Assembly (NCBI RefSeq): GCF_943193085.1
Contig: NZ_CALPCU010000001.1
Span: forward strand, 171,857 to 235,856
Length of the DNA: 64,000 bases
Direction: 5' to 3'
Source: Vermiculatibacterium agrestimuris
GTDB taxonomy: Bacteria; Bacillota; Clostridia; Oscillospirales; Oscillospiraceae
In this document: piece by piece, positions 17,386-25,767 of the stretch
Layout of the letters: every line of letters starts with the position of its first letter
How positions within the stretch are numbered: the stretch's first letter is position 1
Made by a program: the position numbers and the translations under genes
Notes under the pieces: generated by a model
Seen by the model: only the letters and a program-made list of their open reading frames with translations
Database searches by the model: none
Told to the model about the DNA's origin: nothing

Positions 17386-18759
17386 ATGGCCAAAGCCAAG
17401 ACTGTATTCTACTGTACCGATTGCGGCAATGAAGTCCTGCGGTGGCAAGGCCAATGTCCGGCCTGCGGCGCTTGGAACACCATCGTAGAGCAGCCCGCCG
17501 AGCCCAAGAGCAAGGCGCCCAAGTCCACCTCAGGACGGCGGGAGGGCGGGGGCCTGAGCTATGCCCGCCCCAGGCCCATTGCCGAGGTGGAGACTACGGA
17601 TGAGCTTCGCTTTGAGACGGGGATGAACGAGCTTGACCGGGTACTGGGCGGCGGCGCCGTGAAGGGCTCTCTGGTGCTGGTGGGCGGAGCTCCCGGCATC
17701 GGGAAATCCACACTTATGCTGCAAATTTGTGATAGTTTGTGCCGTTTTGCCAATGTTTTATATGTTTCCGGTGAGGAATCAGAGCGGCAGATCAAGCTGC
17801 GCGCAGAGCGGCTTCGGGTAAGGGGGGAGGGTCTCTACCTGCTGGCGGAGACCAATCTGGAGAACATTCTGGAGGCGGTGGACGAGCTCAAGCCCGACGT
17901 CCTTATCGTGGATTCTATCCAGACCCTCTATAACGGCGATCTGACCACCTCGCCGGGCAGCGTGGGCCAGGTGAAGGACTGTACCCTGGCGCTGATGAAC
18001 ATCGCCAAGGGGCGAGGGATTACGGTATTTGTTATCGGACACGTGAACAAGGAGGGCTCCATCGCCGGGCCCAAGGTGCTGGAGCATATGGTGGACTGTG
18101 TGCTCTACTTTGAAGGGGAGCAGCAGACGACCTACCGGATCCTCAGGGCGGCCAAAAACCGGTTTGGAGCCACCAACGAGATCGGCGTCTTTGAGATGGC
18201 GGATACCGGGCTTACCGAGGTGCCGAATCCCTCTGAGATGCTGCTGGAGGGCCGGCCCACCGATACGCCGGGCACCTGCGTCACCTGTGCCATGGAGGGC
18301 GTGCGGCCGGTGCTGGCCGAGGTGCAGGCGCTTCTGACGCCCACTAGCTCCGACCGGCCACGGCGGATGGTGTCCGGCGTGGACTTTAACCGCACCATGC
18401 TTTTGTTGGCGGTACTGGAGAAGCGGGGAGGTCTGTTAGTTCACTCCTGCGACGCCTATGTGAATGTGGTGGGCGGCTTGGAGCTGGAGGAACCCGCCGT
18501 TGATTTGGCCACAGTCATCGCTTTGGCGTCCAGCTTCCGGGATAAGAGCGTTCCCGGCGACCTGGCAGCCATCGGTGAGGTGGGCTTGACCGGCGAGCTT
18601 CGCTCCGTGAACGCGCTGAACCAGCGCCTGAGCGAAGTGCGGCGGCTTGGCTTTACGAAATGCATGATCCCGTCCCGCTGCGGCAAGGTAGTTGCGCCTG
18701 ACGGTCTGCAACTGATCAAGGTGCGGAATATCCGGGAGGTACTGTCGGCGGTGTTATGA
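17386..18759 (+). CDS. radA: DNA repair protein RadA
   Basis: 457 aa, typical length. It is a RecA-like helicase that helps process recombination intermediates. A zinc finger of four cysteines (YCTDCGNEVLRWQGQCPACG) opens the protein, followed by Walker A GAPGIGKST (about residue 105), the RadA-specific KNRFG motif (about residue 262) and a C-terminal Lon-protease-like domain without catalytic function. ATG 17386 is chosen because AGGGGAGAG precedes it and the protein starts in the conserved MAKAKTVFYC; a longer frame upstream would overlap the promoter. Confidence 0.96.
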   Translation: MAKAKTVFYCTDCGNEVLRWQGQCPACGAWNTIVEQPAEPKSKAPKSTSGRREGGGLSYARPRPIAEVETTDELRFETGMNELDRVLGGGAVKGSLVLVGGAPGIGKSTLMLQICDSLCRFANVLYVSGEESERQIKLRAERLRVRGEGLYLLAETNLENILEAVDELKPDVLIVDSIQTLYNGDLTTSPGSVGQVKDCTLALMNIAKGRGITVFVIGHVNKEGSIAGPKVLEHMVDCVLYFEGEQQTTYRILRAAKNRFGATNEIGVFEMADTGLTEVPNPSEMLLEGRPTDTPGTCVTCAMEGVRPVLAEVQALLTPTSSDRPRRMVSGVDFNRTMLLLAVLEKRGGLLVHSCDAYVNVVGGLELEEPAVDLATVIALASSFRDKSVPGDLAAIGEVGLTGELRSVNALNQRLSEVRRLGFTKCMIPSRCGKVVAPDGLQLIKVRNIREVLSAVL

Positions 18760-18812
18760 CAGAAAACGGGCGCCCATGAAAAACAGAGGGGAGGTTTTGG
18801 AGGTAGATTCAA

Positions 18813-18842
18813 AAGTAAACAAAATAAAAATTTTGTTTACTT
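18813..18842. repeat. AT-rich 30-bp palindrome upstream of recombinase gene, dif-like layout
   Basis: Arms 18813-18825 and 18830-18842 are perfectly complementary around AAAA. Read as 11 + 6 + 11 bases (18814-18841) it has the geometry of a Xer recombination site, and each outer half contains GTAAAC/GTTTAC as do Firmicutes dif arms. It could also be an operator or weak terminator. It lies about 75 bp before the recombinase gene. Confidence 0.45.
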
Positions 18843-18914
18843 CAGGGGAGGGAAAAAGGGCCTGGTTTCAGGGCTTTTGACCAAATGGGTCGTTTTGCTC
18901 TCTTCAAAGCCTCT

Positions 18915-19952
18915 ATGGACAATATGGACTATCGCACGGAAGCGCCACCCATTCTGCGGGATTTTCTGACCTACCACGAAAGTATTCAGGGACACTCCAA
19001 GAAAACTGTGGATGAATACTTCTTAGACCTGCGCAATTTCCTTCGTTACATCAAACTGGAAAAAGGTCTTGTGCCCAGAACAGCCGAACTGGATGACATT
19101 GATATCGGAGATGTGGACTTGGATCTTGTCCGCTCTGTGAGCCTGTCCGACGTCTACTCCTATATGAACTATCTCAGCCGCGACCGGGCGCAGCATCCCA
19201 ACAGCGATCAGACTGGATATGGCCTCAAAGCCACCTCCAGGGCTCGCAAAGTGGCGGCGATCCGATCCTTTTATAAATATCTCACCAATAAGGCCAAAGT
19301 GCTTACTGAAAATCCCATGCAGGATCTGGATTCCCCCAGGATGAAAAAATCGCTGCCCCGGTATCTGGATCTGGATAGCTCGATCCAGCTGCTGGAAAGC
19401 GTTGACGGCCCATTTCAGGAGCGGGATCGGTGCATTTTGACCCTGTTTTTGAACTGCGGAGTTCGGATTTCGGAACTAATTGGATTAAACCTAACCGATG
19501 TGCGGGGCGATCAGCTCCGGGTTTTGGGCAAGGGCAATAAAGAGCGGATTTTGTACCTAAATGATGCCTGTATCCAGTCAATTCAGGACTATTTGACGGT
19601 TAGAGGTTCTGAACAGACCATTGATAAGCGGGCGCTGTTTCTCAGCCGGCGCAGGACGCGCATTTCTAAGGCGGCAGTGGAGAAGCTTGTGAAGAAGTAT
19701 TTGACAAAGGCGGGGCTGGACGCCAGTCAATACTCACCGCACAAGCTTCGTCACACCGCCGCGACACTGATGCTTCAGAGTGGTGTGGATGTGCGTACGC
19801 TTCAGGAGGTGCTGGGTCACGACAACCTGAACACCACACAGATCTATACCCACGTGGACAATGAAAACCTCCGTCTGGCGGCCATGGCCAACCCCCTGGG
19901 AAAAGTCAGCCCAAAGAAGAAAAAGACGGCCGGTCAGGAGGAGCCGAAGTAA
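18915..19952 (+). CDS. Tyrosine recombinase, XerC/XerD-type
   Basis: About 345 aa. Residues 8-135 are the SAM-like core-binding domain and the rest the catalytic domain. The residues expected for a working enzyme are all visible: Arg in CGVRISELIGL, Lys in GKGNKER, HKLRH, His in LGHDN, and Tyr in QIYTHVD. It ends with a Lys-rich tail. The start is uncertain: ATGs at 18885, 18915 and 18924 are in frame and none has a strong ribosome binding site. It is a free-standing chromosomal gene with no element around it, so a housekeeping role in dimer resolution is plausible, more so because the other Xer gene in this window is deleted. Confidence 0.88.
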   Translation: MDNMDYRTEAPPILRDFLTYHESIQGHSKKTVDEYFLDLRNFLRYIKLEKGLVPRTAELDDIDIGDVDLDLVRSVSLSDVYSYMNYLSRDRAQHPNSDQTGYGLKATSRARKVAAIRSFYKYLTNKAKVLTENPMQDLDSPRMKKSLPRYLDLDSSIQLLESVDGPFQERDRCILTLFLNCGVRISELIGLNLTDVRGDQLRVLGKGNKERILYLNDACIQSIQDYLTVRGSEQTIDKRALFLSRRRTRISKAAVEKLVKKYLTKAGLDASQYSPHKLRHTAATLMLQSGVDVRTLQEVLGHDNLNTTQIYTHVDNENLRLAAMANPLGKVSPKKKKTAGQEEPK

Positions 19953-20463
19953 AATTTTCCGGCGGGTTTGCCCCCAATATGTGGAGATATCGGATGGCCT
20001 GATAGGTATAGGTGCTCAGGGGCCGGTAGTCCGCGTCATAGGAATGGGCGGCCAGGAGTATCGTTTCCGGCGTGGCCGGGCGGCCTATGGATACTATAAT
20101 GGGTGTATGAGAATAGATCTCGCCCTTGAAATTGAGCTGAATGAAGTCGCCAGGCAGCAGATCCTGAAGGCCGACCTCGGTGGCAAAGGGGCCTGGTGTA
20201 GGCTTGCCGCGCAGGAGAAAGTTGCGGAAGTACTCGACTCCGGTCCAGGCGGGGGCCTTATTGTTGGCATCAATGTAATACCAACCGTAGGTCGGGGTGT
20301 AATTCATCACGCCGGTGCCGGCGTAAAGACACTGTGAGGCGAAGTTGGTGCAGTCGCCGCCGATCTCTTCGTAGTCATAGAATTTGGGATTGCGGCCATA
20401 TGCCCATCGGTGGGCGTAGGCCACGGCGGCAGCACGGTCGTAAGGGAGCGTGAGAGTGGTCAT
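19906..20463 (-). CDS. Amidase-like (amidase_6 fold) domain protein
   Basis: 185 aa. The sequence HRWAYGRNPKFYDYEEIGGDCTNFASQCLYAG is typical of the amidase_6 family, with the probable catalytic Cys in GGDCTNFASQ and a His in YSHTPIIVS. There is no signal peptide, so substrate and location are unclear; relatives are linked to peptidoglycan or sporulation. AAGGAGGG lies upstream of ATG 20463. Its 3' end overlaps the convergent recombinase gene by 47 bp. Confidence 0.8.
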   Translation of the reverse strand: MTTLTLPYDRAAAVAYAHRWAYGRNPKFYDYEEIGGDCTNFASQCLYAGTGVMNYTPTYGWYYIDANNKAPAWTGVEYFRNFLLRGKPTPGPFATEVGLQDLLPGDFIQLNFKGEIYSHTPIIVSIGRPATPETILLAAHSYDADYRPLSTYTYQAIRYLHILGANPPENFTSAPPDRPSFSSLG

Positions 20464-20510
20464 AAGCGTCCCTCCTTTCCCGCCATCCTATGCCGCCGCA
20501 GAAGAAAAAG

Positions 20511-20542
20511 AAACCGCTGCCGAATTCGTTCGGCAGCGGTTT
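20511..20542 (-). terminator. Terminator after the SLH gene
   Basis: A 14-bp perfect stem (20511-20524 with 20529-20542) and a 4-nt loop. On the minus strand it is followed by CTTTTTCTTC. Confidence 0.85.
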
Positions 20543-20572
20543 TAATTATAAATGACGAAAAGGCAATTCCCT

Positions 20573-21646
20573 TTACAAACGCTGAGAAGAAAGACCTGAC
20601 ATGGCACTTTGGGCTGTGGCGGCATCAATGGCGCCCGCTGCGGCCAGGCGTTCCAGAAGGGTGCCTCCCCCCTCCCCTGCGGTTTTTGCCGATAGGGCGA
20701 AGTAGGACAGGTAGACGGTTTGTGCCCGCAGGAAGGGCTTTTGCGCGAGCAGCGTGCCCTCCCCTGCGGTCAGGACGCCCAAGGTCTGCGCGTCGGTCAA
20801 AGCGGTCTCCCACTGAAAATCACTGCCCTCCATATAGCCCAAAGCCCGCAGGAGAAAGGTGGTGTAGTCTCCAGCGGAGATGGGGGCGTCGCTGCCGAAG
20901 ATGACCCGCCACTGCTCGTCTACGCCCTGCCCCTTGGTATAGCCTCTATCATAGGCATAGGCGACATAGGGCAGCGCCCAGTCAGGGACGTCGGTAAAGT
21001 GGATCCCGCTGCCGGGGTAGCTGAGCGCGGACTGCTCCTCCCCCATCAGGCGCAGGAAAAGGACGAGGCCCTGAATACGGGTTGGGGCCAGCTCCAAGTC
21101 GTAGCCGGAGCCATAGGGTGTGTCAGTGCCCTTAAAAAGGCCCATGGTCTTCAATGCGTCAGCCAGGGCGTTGTAGTCCGTCTCAGTGCTGGGACTGAGC
21201 TGATAGGGGCCGGTGAGACGTACCACCGCCGTATCGGTGGTGACGGAGAAAGCGGCCTGGGTCTGCTCCGCAGCCAGATAGCGATGGCCGGTCACAGGTA
21301 AGCCGGTGTGCTCTTCTCCGGTGGTGATGTCCACTACCGTGCCGGCACTGGAGAGCGAAAGTCCCCCTGCCAGTGGAGTTAGGGCCGCGCCACTGTCCAA
21401 CCGAAGCACGTCTCCCCGCTTGATGCGCAGCTCAGTACCACTGGAGGTGGAGGAGTTCTCCAATGCGTCTATGCGCTCCTCTGCCCTGGCGTCTGCCTGG
21501 GTGACAGCGTTGGGAATGAAGGTGCTTTTCAGCCAGCCCAGGGCAATGAGAGGATCGGCGGCAGAGCCGGGATCCGCGGCGATGGCGCCGCCGGCGCAGA
21601 TGAGAGTCCCTGCCAACAGCAAGGCCATTACCTTTCGGTGTTTCAT
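20573..21646 (-). CDS. Exported protein with S-layer homology (SLH) repeats
   Basis: 357 aa. A signal peptide is clear (MKHRKVMALLLAGTLICAGGAIAA). Residues about 50-68 could form a short coiled coil. Residues about 155-350 hold SLH-like repeats (FTDVPDWALPYVAYAYDRGYTKG, TTFLLRALGY), which usually bind cell-wall polysaccharide. The middle region is unknown. Its start overlaps the rex stop by 4 bases (ATGA), so its synthesis is coupled to rex and should follow rex regulation by NADH/NAD+. A terminator follows. Confidence 0.82.
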   Translation of the reverse strand: MKHRKVMALLLAGTLICAGGAIAADPGSAADPLIALGWLKSTFIPNAVTQADARAEERIDALENSSTSSGTELRIKRGDVLRLDSGAALTPLAGGLSLSSAGTVVDITTGEEHTGLPVTGHRYLAAEQTQAAFSVTTDTAVVRLTGPYQLSPSTETDYNALADALKTMGLFKGTDTPYGSGYDLELAPTRIQGLVLFLRLMGEEQSALSYPGSGIHFTDVPDWALPYVAYAYDRGYTKGQGVDEQWRVIFGSDAPISAGDYTTFLLRALGYMEGSDFQWETALTDAQTLGVLTAGEGTLLAQKPFLRAQTVYLSYFALSAKTAGEGGGTLLERLAAAGAIDAATAQSAMSGLSSQRL

Positions 21647-22272
21647 GACGCCTCCGAAATAAAGTAGCTGAGCGCCAGGAGGCTGTCGGCAAAGTGGACG
21701 TTTTCCACCACGATGCCGGAATCCGCATGGAGTTCTGAGTTGGTAAAGTTCCAGATCCCCTTTACGCCGCCGGCAATGAGACGCTCCGACATCTCCCCTG
21801 CTACAGAGCCGGGAACGGTAAGAACACCGATGCTGGTGGGGTGAGCGCTGAGATAGTGCTCAAGCTCCTCAATGGGGTAAATGGGCACGCCGGAGATATC
21901 GTGGCCAATGAGCTCCGGACACACGTCAAAGGCGGCGGTGAGACGTACGCCGCTGCGGTCAAAGTGGAAGTTTTCCAGCAGGGCCCGCCCCAGGTTGCCG
22001 GCGCCCAGGATAACTGCGGTGTGGCCCTGATTCATGCCTAAAATATCCGCGACCTCCTTGCGGAGCGACTCCACATTGTAGCCATACCCCTGCTGTCCGA
22101 ACTCGCCAAAGCAGGAGAGATCCTGACGGATCTGGGAGGCGGTGAGATGCATGGACTTGCCCAGAGCACTGGAGGAGATCCGCACAACGCCCTGCCGGGC
22201 CAGATCGCTAAGATGCCGGTAATATCGGGGCAAGCGGCGGATAACAGCGCTGGAAACTTTGTCCTTCTTCAT
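21643..22272 (-). CDS. rex: Redox-sensing transcriptional repressor Rex
   Basis: 209 aa. Rex binds DNA when NADH is low and leaves when NADH/NAD+ rises, controlling fermentation genes. Residues 1-80 are a winged helix (SSAVIRRLPRYYRHL...SSALGKSMHLTASQIRQDL). The Rossmann fold begins at VILGAGNLGRAL (about residue 90), and the C-terminal domain-swap helix is present. The promoter carries a near-perfect Rex operator, so it is probably autoregulated. The next gene overlaps by 4 bases. Confidence 0.96.
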   Translation of the reverse strand: MKKDKVSSAVIRRLPRYYRHLSDLARQGVVRISSSALGKSMHLTASQIRQDLSCFGEFGQQGYGYNVESLRKEVADILGMNQGHTAVILGAGNLGRALLENFHFDRSGVRLTAAFDVCPELIGHDISGVPIYPIEELEHYLSAHPTSIGVLTVPGSVAGEMSERLIAGGVKGIWNFTNSELHADSGIVVENVHFADSLLALSYFISEAS

Positions 22273-22311
22273 GGTATTTGCAACTCCTTGTTTCTGCGTC
22301 TTTCTATACTA

Positions 22312-22352
22312 AGTCTACCCTATCCGAGCCAACTTGTCAAACTTTTTCACAA
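22312..22352 (-). promoter_or_regulatory. rex promoter with overlapping Rex operator
   Basis: On the minus strand TTGACA (22335-22340), 17-bp spacer, TAGACT (22312-22317). The operator TTGTGAAAAAGTTTGACAA (22334-22352) matches the 8-3-8 Rex consensus TTGTGAAA-TTTCACAA with one mismatch, and it covers the -35 box. Confidence 0.85.
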
Positions 22353-22391
22353 TCAAAAAGAAGATGATTTGAAAAAAGTCAAGGGTCGTTG

Positions 22392-22432
22392 AAAAAACAC
22401 CCCTCTGGGAACAGGCCCATAGGGGTGTTTTT
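22392..22432 (-). terminator. Terminator after ligA
   Basis: Arms AAAAAACACCCCT (22392-22404) and AGGGGTGTTTTT (22421-22432), followed by a T-run on the minus strand. Confidence 0.88.
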
Positions 22433-22440
22433 CGACATAT

Positions 22441-24417
22441 TTATTGCTCCAATAATTGGAGGAAGGCGGCCTCGTCCAATATGGGAACATCCAGCTCCTG
22501 AGCCTTGCGGAGCTTAGAGCCGGCAGCCTCGCCCGCGACCACATAGGAGGTCTTCTTGGATACGGAGCCGGAGACCTTCCCGCCCAGCGCCTGAATACGC
22601 TCCCCTGCTTCCTTCCGGGTGAAGCCGGTCAGCTCACCGGTGAGGACAAAGGTAAGCCCGGAGAACTTGTCACCCACCGGCTGGGCGCGACTTTCCATAT
22701 TTACCCCAGCCGTACGGAGGGTCTCCACCAAATGCTGAGATTGTGGATCGGCGAACCAGGCGGTGATGTTTTGAGCCGTGACGGGGCCGATGTCGGGCAC
22801 TGCGGCCAGGTCCTCTTCTGTAGCGGCGATCAGGGCGTCCAGAGAACCGAACTGGCGGGCCAGGAGCTGGGCGGCGCGCTGGCCGACCTGACGAATGCCA
22901 AAGGCATAAAGAAGCCTCGAAAGATCGTTTTCCTTAGATTTTTCAATGGCGGAGATAAGGTTCTCCGCCGACTTTTTCCCCATGCGCTCCAGCTTGGCAA
23001 CGTCTTCGGCCCGAAGACTGTATAGGTCGCCGGGGGTCTTCAGAAGGCCGGCGTTGACCAGATTCTCCACATTGGCACTCCCCAGCCCCTCGATGTCCAT
23101 GGCATCCCGGGAGGCAAAATGTGCCAGGTGCCGGAGAAGTTGGGCGGGACATTCGGCACCGGTACAGCGCAGAGCAGCGCCATCCTCATCCCGAACCACG
23201 GGAGCCCCGCAAACAGGACAGTGATCCGGCAGATGATAAGGCACGGTGTCCGGCGGCCGCCGCTCCTTGAGAACAGAGACGATCTCCGGGATGATCTCCC
23301 CTGCCTTTTGGACGAGGACAGTGTCTCCGATCCGAACGTCCTTTTCCGTTATAAAGTCCTGGTTGTGCAGTGTGGCATTGGTGACGGTGGTGCCCGCCAG
23401 CCGTACCGGAGCTACCACCGCTTTCGGGGTCAAGACCCCGGTGCGGCCTACCTGGACAAGGATGTCTACAATTGTAGACTCCTTCTGTTCGGGGGGATAT
23501 TTATAGGCGACGGCCCAGCGGGGGAACTTAGCAGTGCTGCCGAGGGCCTCTCTATCTGCAAGGGAATTTACCTTTACAACAGCGCCGTCAATATCAAATT
23601 CAAACCTTTCGCGATTGTCACCGATGGCTTGAATATGCCCAAAGCATTCATCGATGGAAGTGCAACGTATGTGTGGGATCACACGAAAATGTTGGGATTC
23701 CAGGTATTCCAGGGCTTCGAGATGGGCTGTAAAGGACTTCCCCTCTACATGCTGGATGTTGAAGATCAGGATGTCCAGCTTCCGTTCCGCGGCGATCTTG
23801 GGATCCAGCTGCCGCAGAGACCCGGCGGCGGCGTTCCGGGGATTGGCGAAAAGAGGCTGACCGTTCAGCTCCCGCTCTTCATTGAGCTTATGGAAGACTG
23901 ATTTCGGCATGAAGACTTCTCCCCGTACGATGAGCCTGGGCAGGGCCTCGGGAAGACGCAGGGGAATGGTGCGAATGGTGCGCAGATTTTGCGTTACATC
24001 CTCCCCCACCCTGCCGTCGCCCCGGGTAGCGCCCCGCACAAAAACGCCGTTTTCGTATTCCAAGGCAACGGAGAGTCCGTCCACCTTGGGCTCCACGTCG
24101 TAAGATACGCCCTCTACGGCCTCCCCTACCCGCTGACCGAACTCGGATAGCTCCTCCATGGAAAAGACATCCTGAAGGCTTTCCAGAGGCACCTGATGGG
24201 TCACCTCGGTAAAGCCTTCCGCCACCCGTCCCCCCACTCGCTGCGTGGGCGAGTCGGGGGTAATGAGGTCGGGGTGCTCGGCCTCCAGTTCCTCCAGACG
24301 GCGGAGCTTATGGTCGAATTCGTAGTCCGACATTGTGGGAGCATCTAACATGTAATACTCGTAGCTGGCCCGCTCCAACTCGTCTCGGAGCTGCGCGATC
24401 TCCTGTTTGATATCCAT
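22441..24417 (-). CDS. ligA: NAD-dependent DNA ligase
   Basis: 658 aa, full length. It seals nicks in replication and repair using NAD+. The order is: Ia NAD-binding domain, adenylation domain with catalytic Lys in VEPKVDGLSV (about residue 112), OB fold, four-Cys zinc finger (CPVCGAP...CTGAECPAQ), helix-hairpin-helix repeats and a C-terminal BRCT domain (GLTFVLTGELTGFTRKEA). ATG 24417 with AAAGGAGAA upstream is preferred to an upstream in-frame ATG lacking such a site. vanZ lies 16 bp upstream in the same direction. Confidence 0.97.
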   Translation of the reverse strand: MDIKQEIAQLRDELERASYEYYMLDAPTMSDYEFDHKLRRLEELEAEHPDLITPDSPTQRVGGRVAEGFTEVTHQVPLESLQDVFSMEELSEFGQRVGEAVEGVSYDVEPKVDGLSVALEYENGVFVRGATRGDGRVGEDVTQNLRTIRTIPLRLPEALPRLIVRGEVFMPKSVFHKLNEERELNGQPLFANPRNAAAGSLRQLDPKIAAERKLDILIFNIQHVEGKSFTAHLEALEYLESQHFRVIPHIRCTSIDECFGHIQAIGDNRERFEFDIDGAVVKVNSLADREALGSTAKFPRWAVAYKYPPEQKESTIVDILVQVGRTGVLTPKAVVAPVRLAGTTVTNATLHNQDFITEKDVRIGDTVLVQKAGEIIPEIVSVLKERRPPDTVPYHLPDHCPVCGAPVVRDEDGAALRCTGAECPAQLLRHLAHFASRDAMDIEGLGSANVENLVNAGLLKTPGDLYSLRAEDVAKLERMGKKSAENLISAIEKSKENDLSRLLYAFGIRQVGQRAAQLLARQFGSLDALIAATEEDLAAVPDIGPVTAQNITAWFADPQSQHLVETLRTAGVNMESRAQPVGDKFSGLTFVLTGELTGFTRKEAGERIQALGGKVSGSVSKKTSYVVAGEAAGSKLRKAQELDVPILDEAAFLQLLEQ

Positions 24418-24433
24418 ATCAAGCGATTCTCCT

Positions 24434-25039
24434 TTATACCTTTTGGCAGCGGCGTACAAGGCCGGGATCGATCCGACGAAGCAACAAAAAAAGGCTGTGG
24501 CCCAAAATCCAGCCCAAGGTGTTCAAAATGAGGTCGTCCACATCAGTTCCCCGGGCGACAAAAATCTGAAAACATTCAATAAAAAGGGATAAAAAAGCGG
24601 TAATAGCCGTACTTTTCCACCATTTGGGCTTGTCCGATAAAAGGCCGGCAAAGAAGCCAATGGGCAAAAACATGATAACATTTCCGGGGAAATTGACCCA
24701 AATGGCGCTCCACATCTCGTTTTTGACATAGAACTGAAATAGCCGCAGGCTTTCCGCAAACGGGATCAAATTGATCCCGCCCTGAAATGGCACCCCGGGA
24801 GTATAGAGCCATTGGCCGGTGCGGAGAAAATAGTTTAGATCCGGCGGCGTAAGGGTGAGCCATAAAAGCCCGCACACGAACATGAAAAGCAGCAGCAGAG
24901 CCCCTTCACGCGCGGAGCCCGCCCGCCGGCCTTGAAGGGCCAGGCGGCGTTTTCGCAGCGGGCGGCTGATGGCCCAGAGAAGCGCTCCCATTATGGCGGG
25001 AAGCGTCATTTTGATGAAGTATGAGGCGATAGTGGACAT
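24434..25039 (-). CDS. VanZ family membrane protein
   Basis: About 201 aa with several membrane segments and the VanZ-type motifs INLIPF, NFPGNVIMFLPIGFF and DVDDLILNTLGWILGH. VanZ relatives are linked to teicoplanin resistance in enterococci, but most chromosomal members have no known role. ATG 25039 follows AAGGGGGGAA at a good distance. It is in a string with yunB (14 bp upstream) and ligA (16 bp downstream). Confidence 0.85.
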   Translation of the reverse strand: MSTIASYFIKMTLPAIMGALLWAISRPLRKRRLALQGRRAGSAREGALLLLFMFVCGLLWLTLTPPDLNYFLRTGQWLYTPGVPFQGGINLIPFAESLRLFQFYVKNEMWSAIWVNFPGNVIMFLPIGFFAGLLSDKPKWWKSTAITAFLSLFIECFQIFVARGTDVDDLILNTLGWILGHSLFLLLRRIDPGLVRRCQKV

Positions 25040-25053
25040 CCACTTCCCCCCTT

Positions 25054-25725
25054 TCATTGGTTCCGGTTGAGGTAGGTCTGGGGCGGCTGGCCGATGATAA
25101 CGGTCTCGGCAATACATACGGGCGTGTCGATCTGGGTCTCTACGATGCCGCCGGGCAGAAGGAGCCGTGCGGTGATGGAGACATCCAACAGGATGCGGTG
25201 AATCGTCTGATTGACCCCGGCGCTGGTAAAGTCATTGCGGTAGCTCCCTTCTGTCGAGGCCACGGAGAGCACCTGGACAGGAAGTGCAGGGCCCAGCGCG
25301 GAGAGCAGGTCGATCCCAGTGAGAGCTCCCAGAGGGACATCCAGGAAGTGACTGTCCAGGTCTTCGACCTGGGTAACGATCTCCTCCAGGATCGAGGTGC
25401 GAAGAAGATTCAGCCGGACAGTATCCGTGGAGAGGGTGGCAATTTCGCCCCCATCTGTCTGCAGACGTACCATATCCGTATAGGAAAGCGCTTGGTCAGA
25501 CAGCGCCTGAGAGACCGCTTGGTCGGCGATAAGAGTGATCTTGTTGCGCACGCGAGTTTCCGCCAGGGCGATCAATTGCGGCCGCAAAGCGGCGTCAAAC
25601 TGATGAATAAGAAAAAGGGCCAGTCCCAGGCCAAGGAGGACGGAAAGAAAAAGCTGTCCCCTCCCCTCACGGCGGCCTCTTGCCGGTCGCAGCCAGGGAA
25701 AGGGAATACGCCGCCTTATCTGCAT
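25054..25725 (-). CDS. yunB: Sporulation protein YunB
   Basis: 223 aa. A membrane anchor (residues about 26-42, LFLSVLLGLGLALFLI) follows a basic N-terminus. The rest matches YunB, including the conserved VPLGALTGIDLLSALGP stretch and the end part GVNQTIHRILLDVS. In Bacillus subtilis YunB is a mother-cell, sigma-E-dependent protein needed for normal sporulation; its exact job is unknown. Confidence 0.9.
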   Translation of the reverse strand: MQIRRRIPFPWLRPARGRREGRGQLFLSVLLGLGLALFLIHQFDAALRPQLIALAETRVRNKITLIADQAVSQALSDQALSYTDMVRLQTDGGEIATLSTDTVRLNLLRTSILEEIVTQVEDLDSHFLDVPLGALTGIDLLSALGPALPVQVLSVASTEGSYRNDFTSAGVNQTIHRILLDVSITARLLLPGGIVETQIDTPVCIAETVIIGQPPQTYLNRNQ

Positions 25726-25767
25726 AATCTCACCTCCTGAAAAAGACTATGCGGAAAGGGGCTTGTT

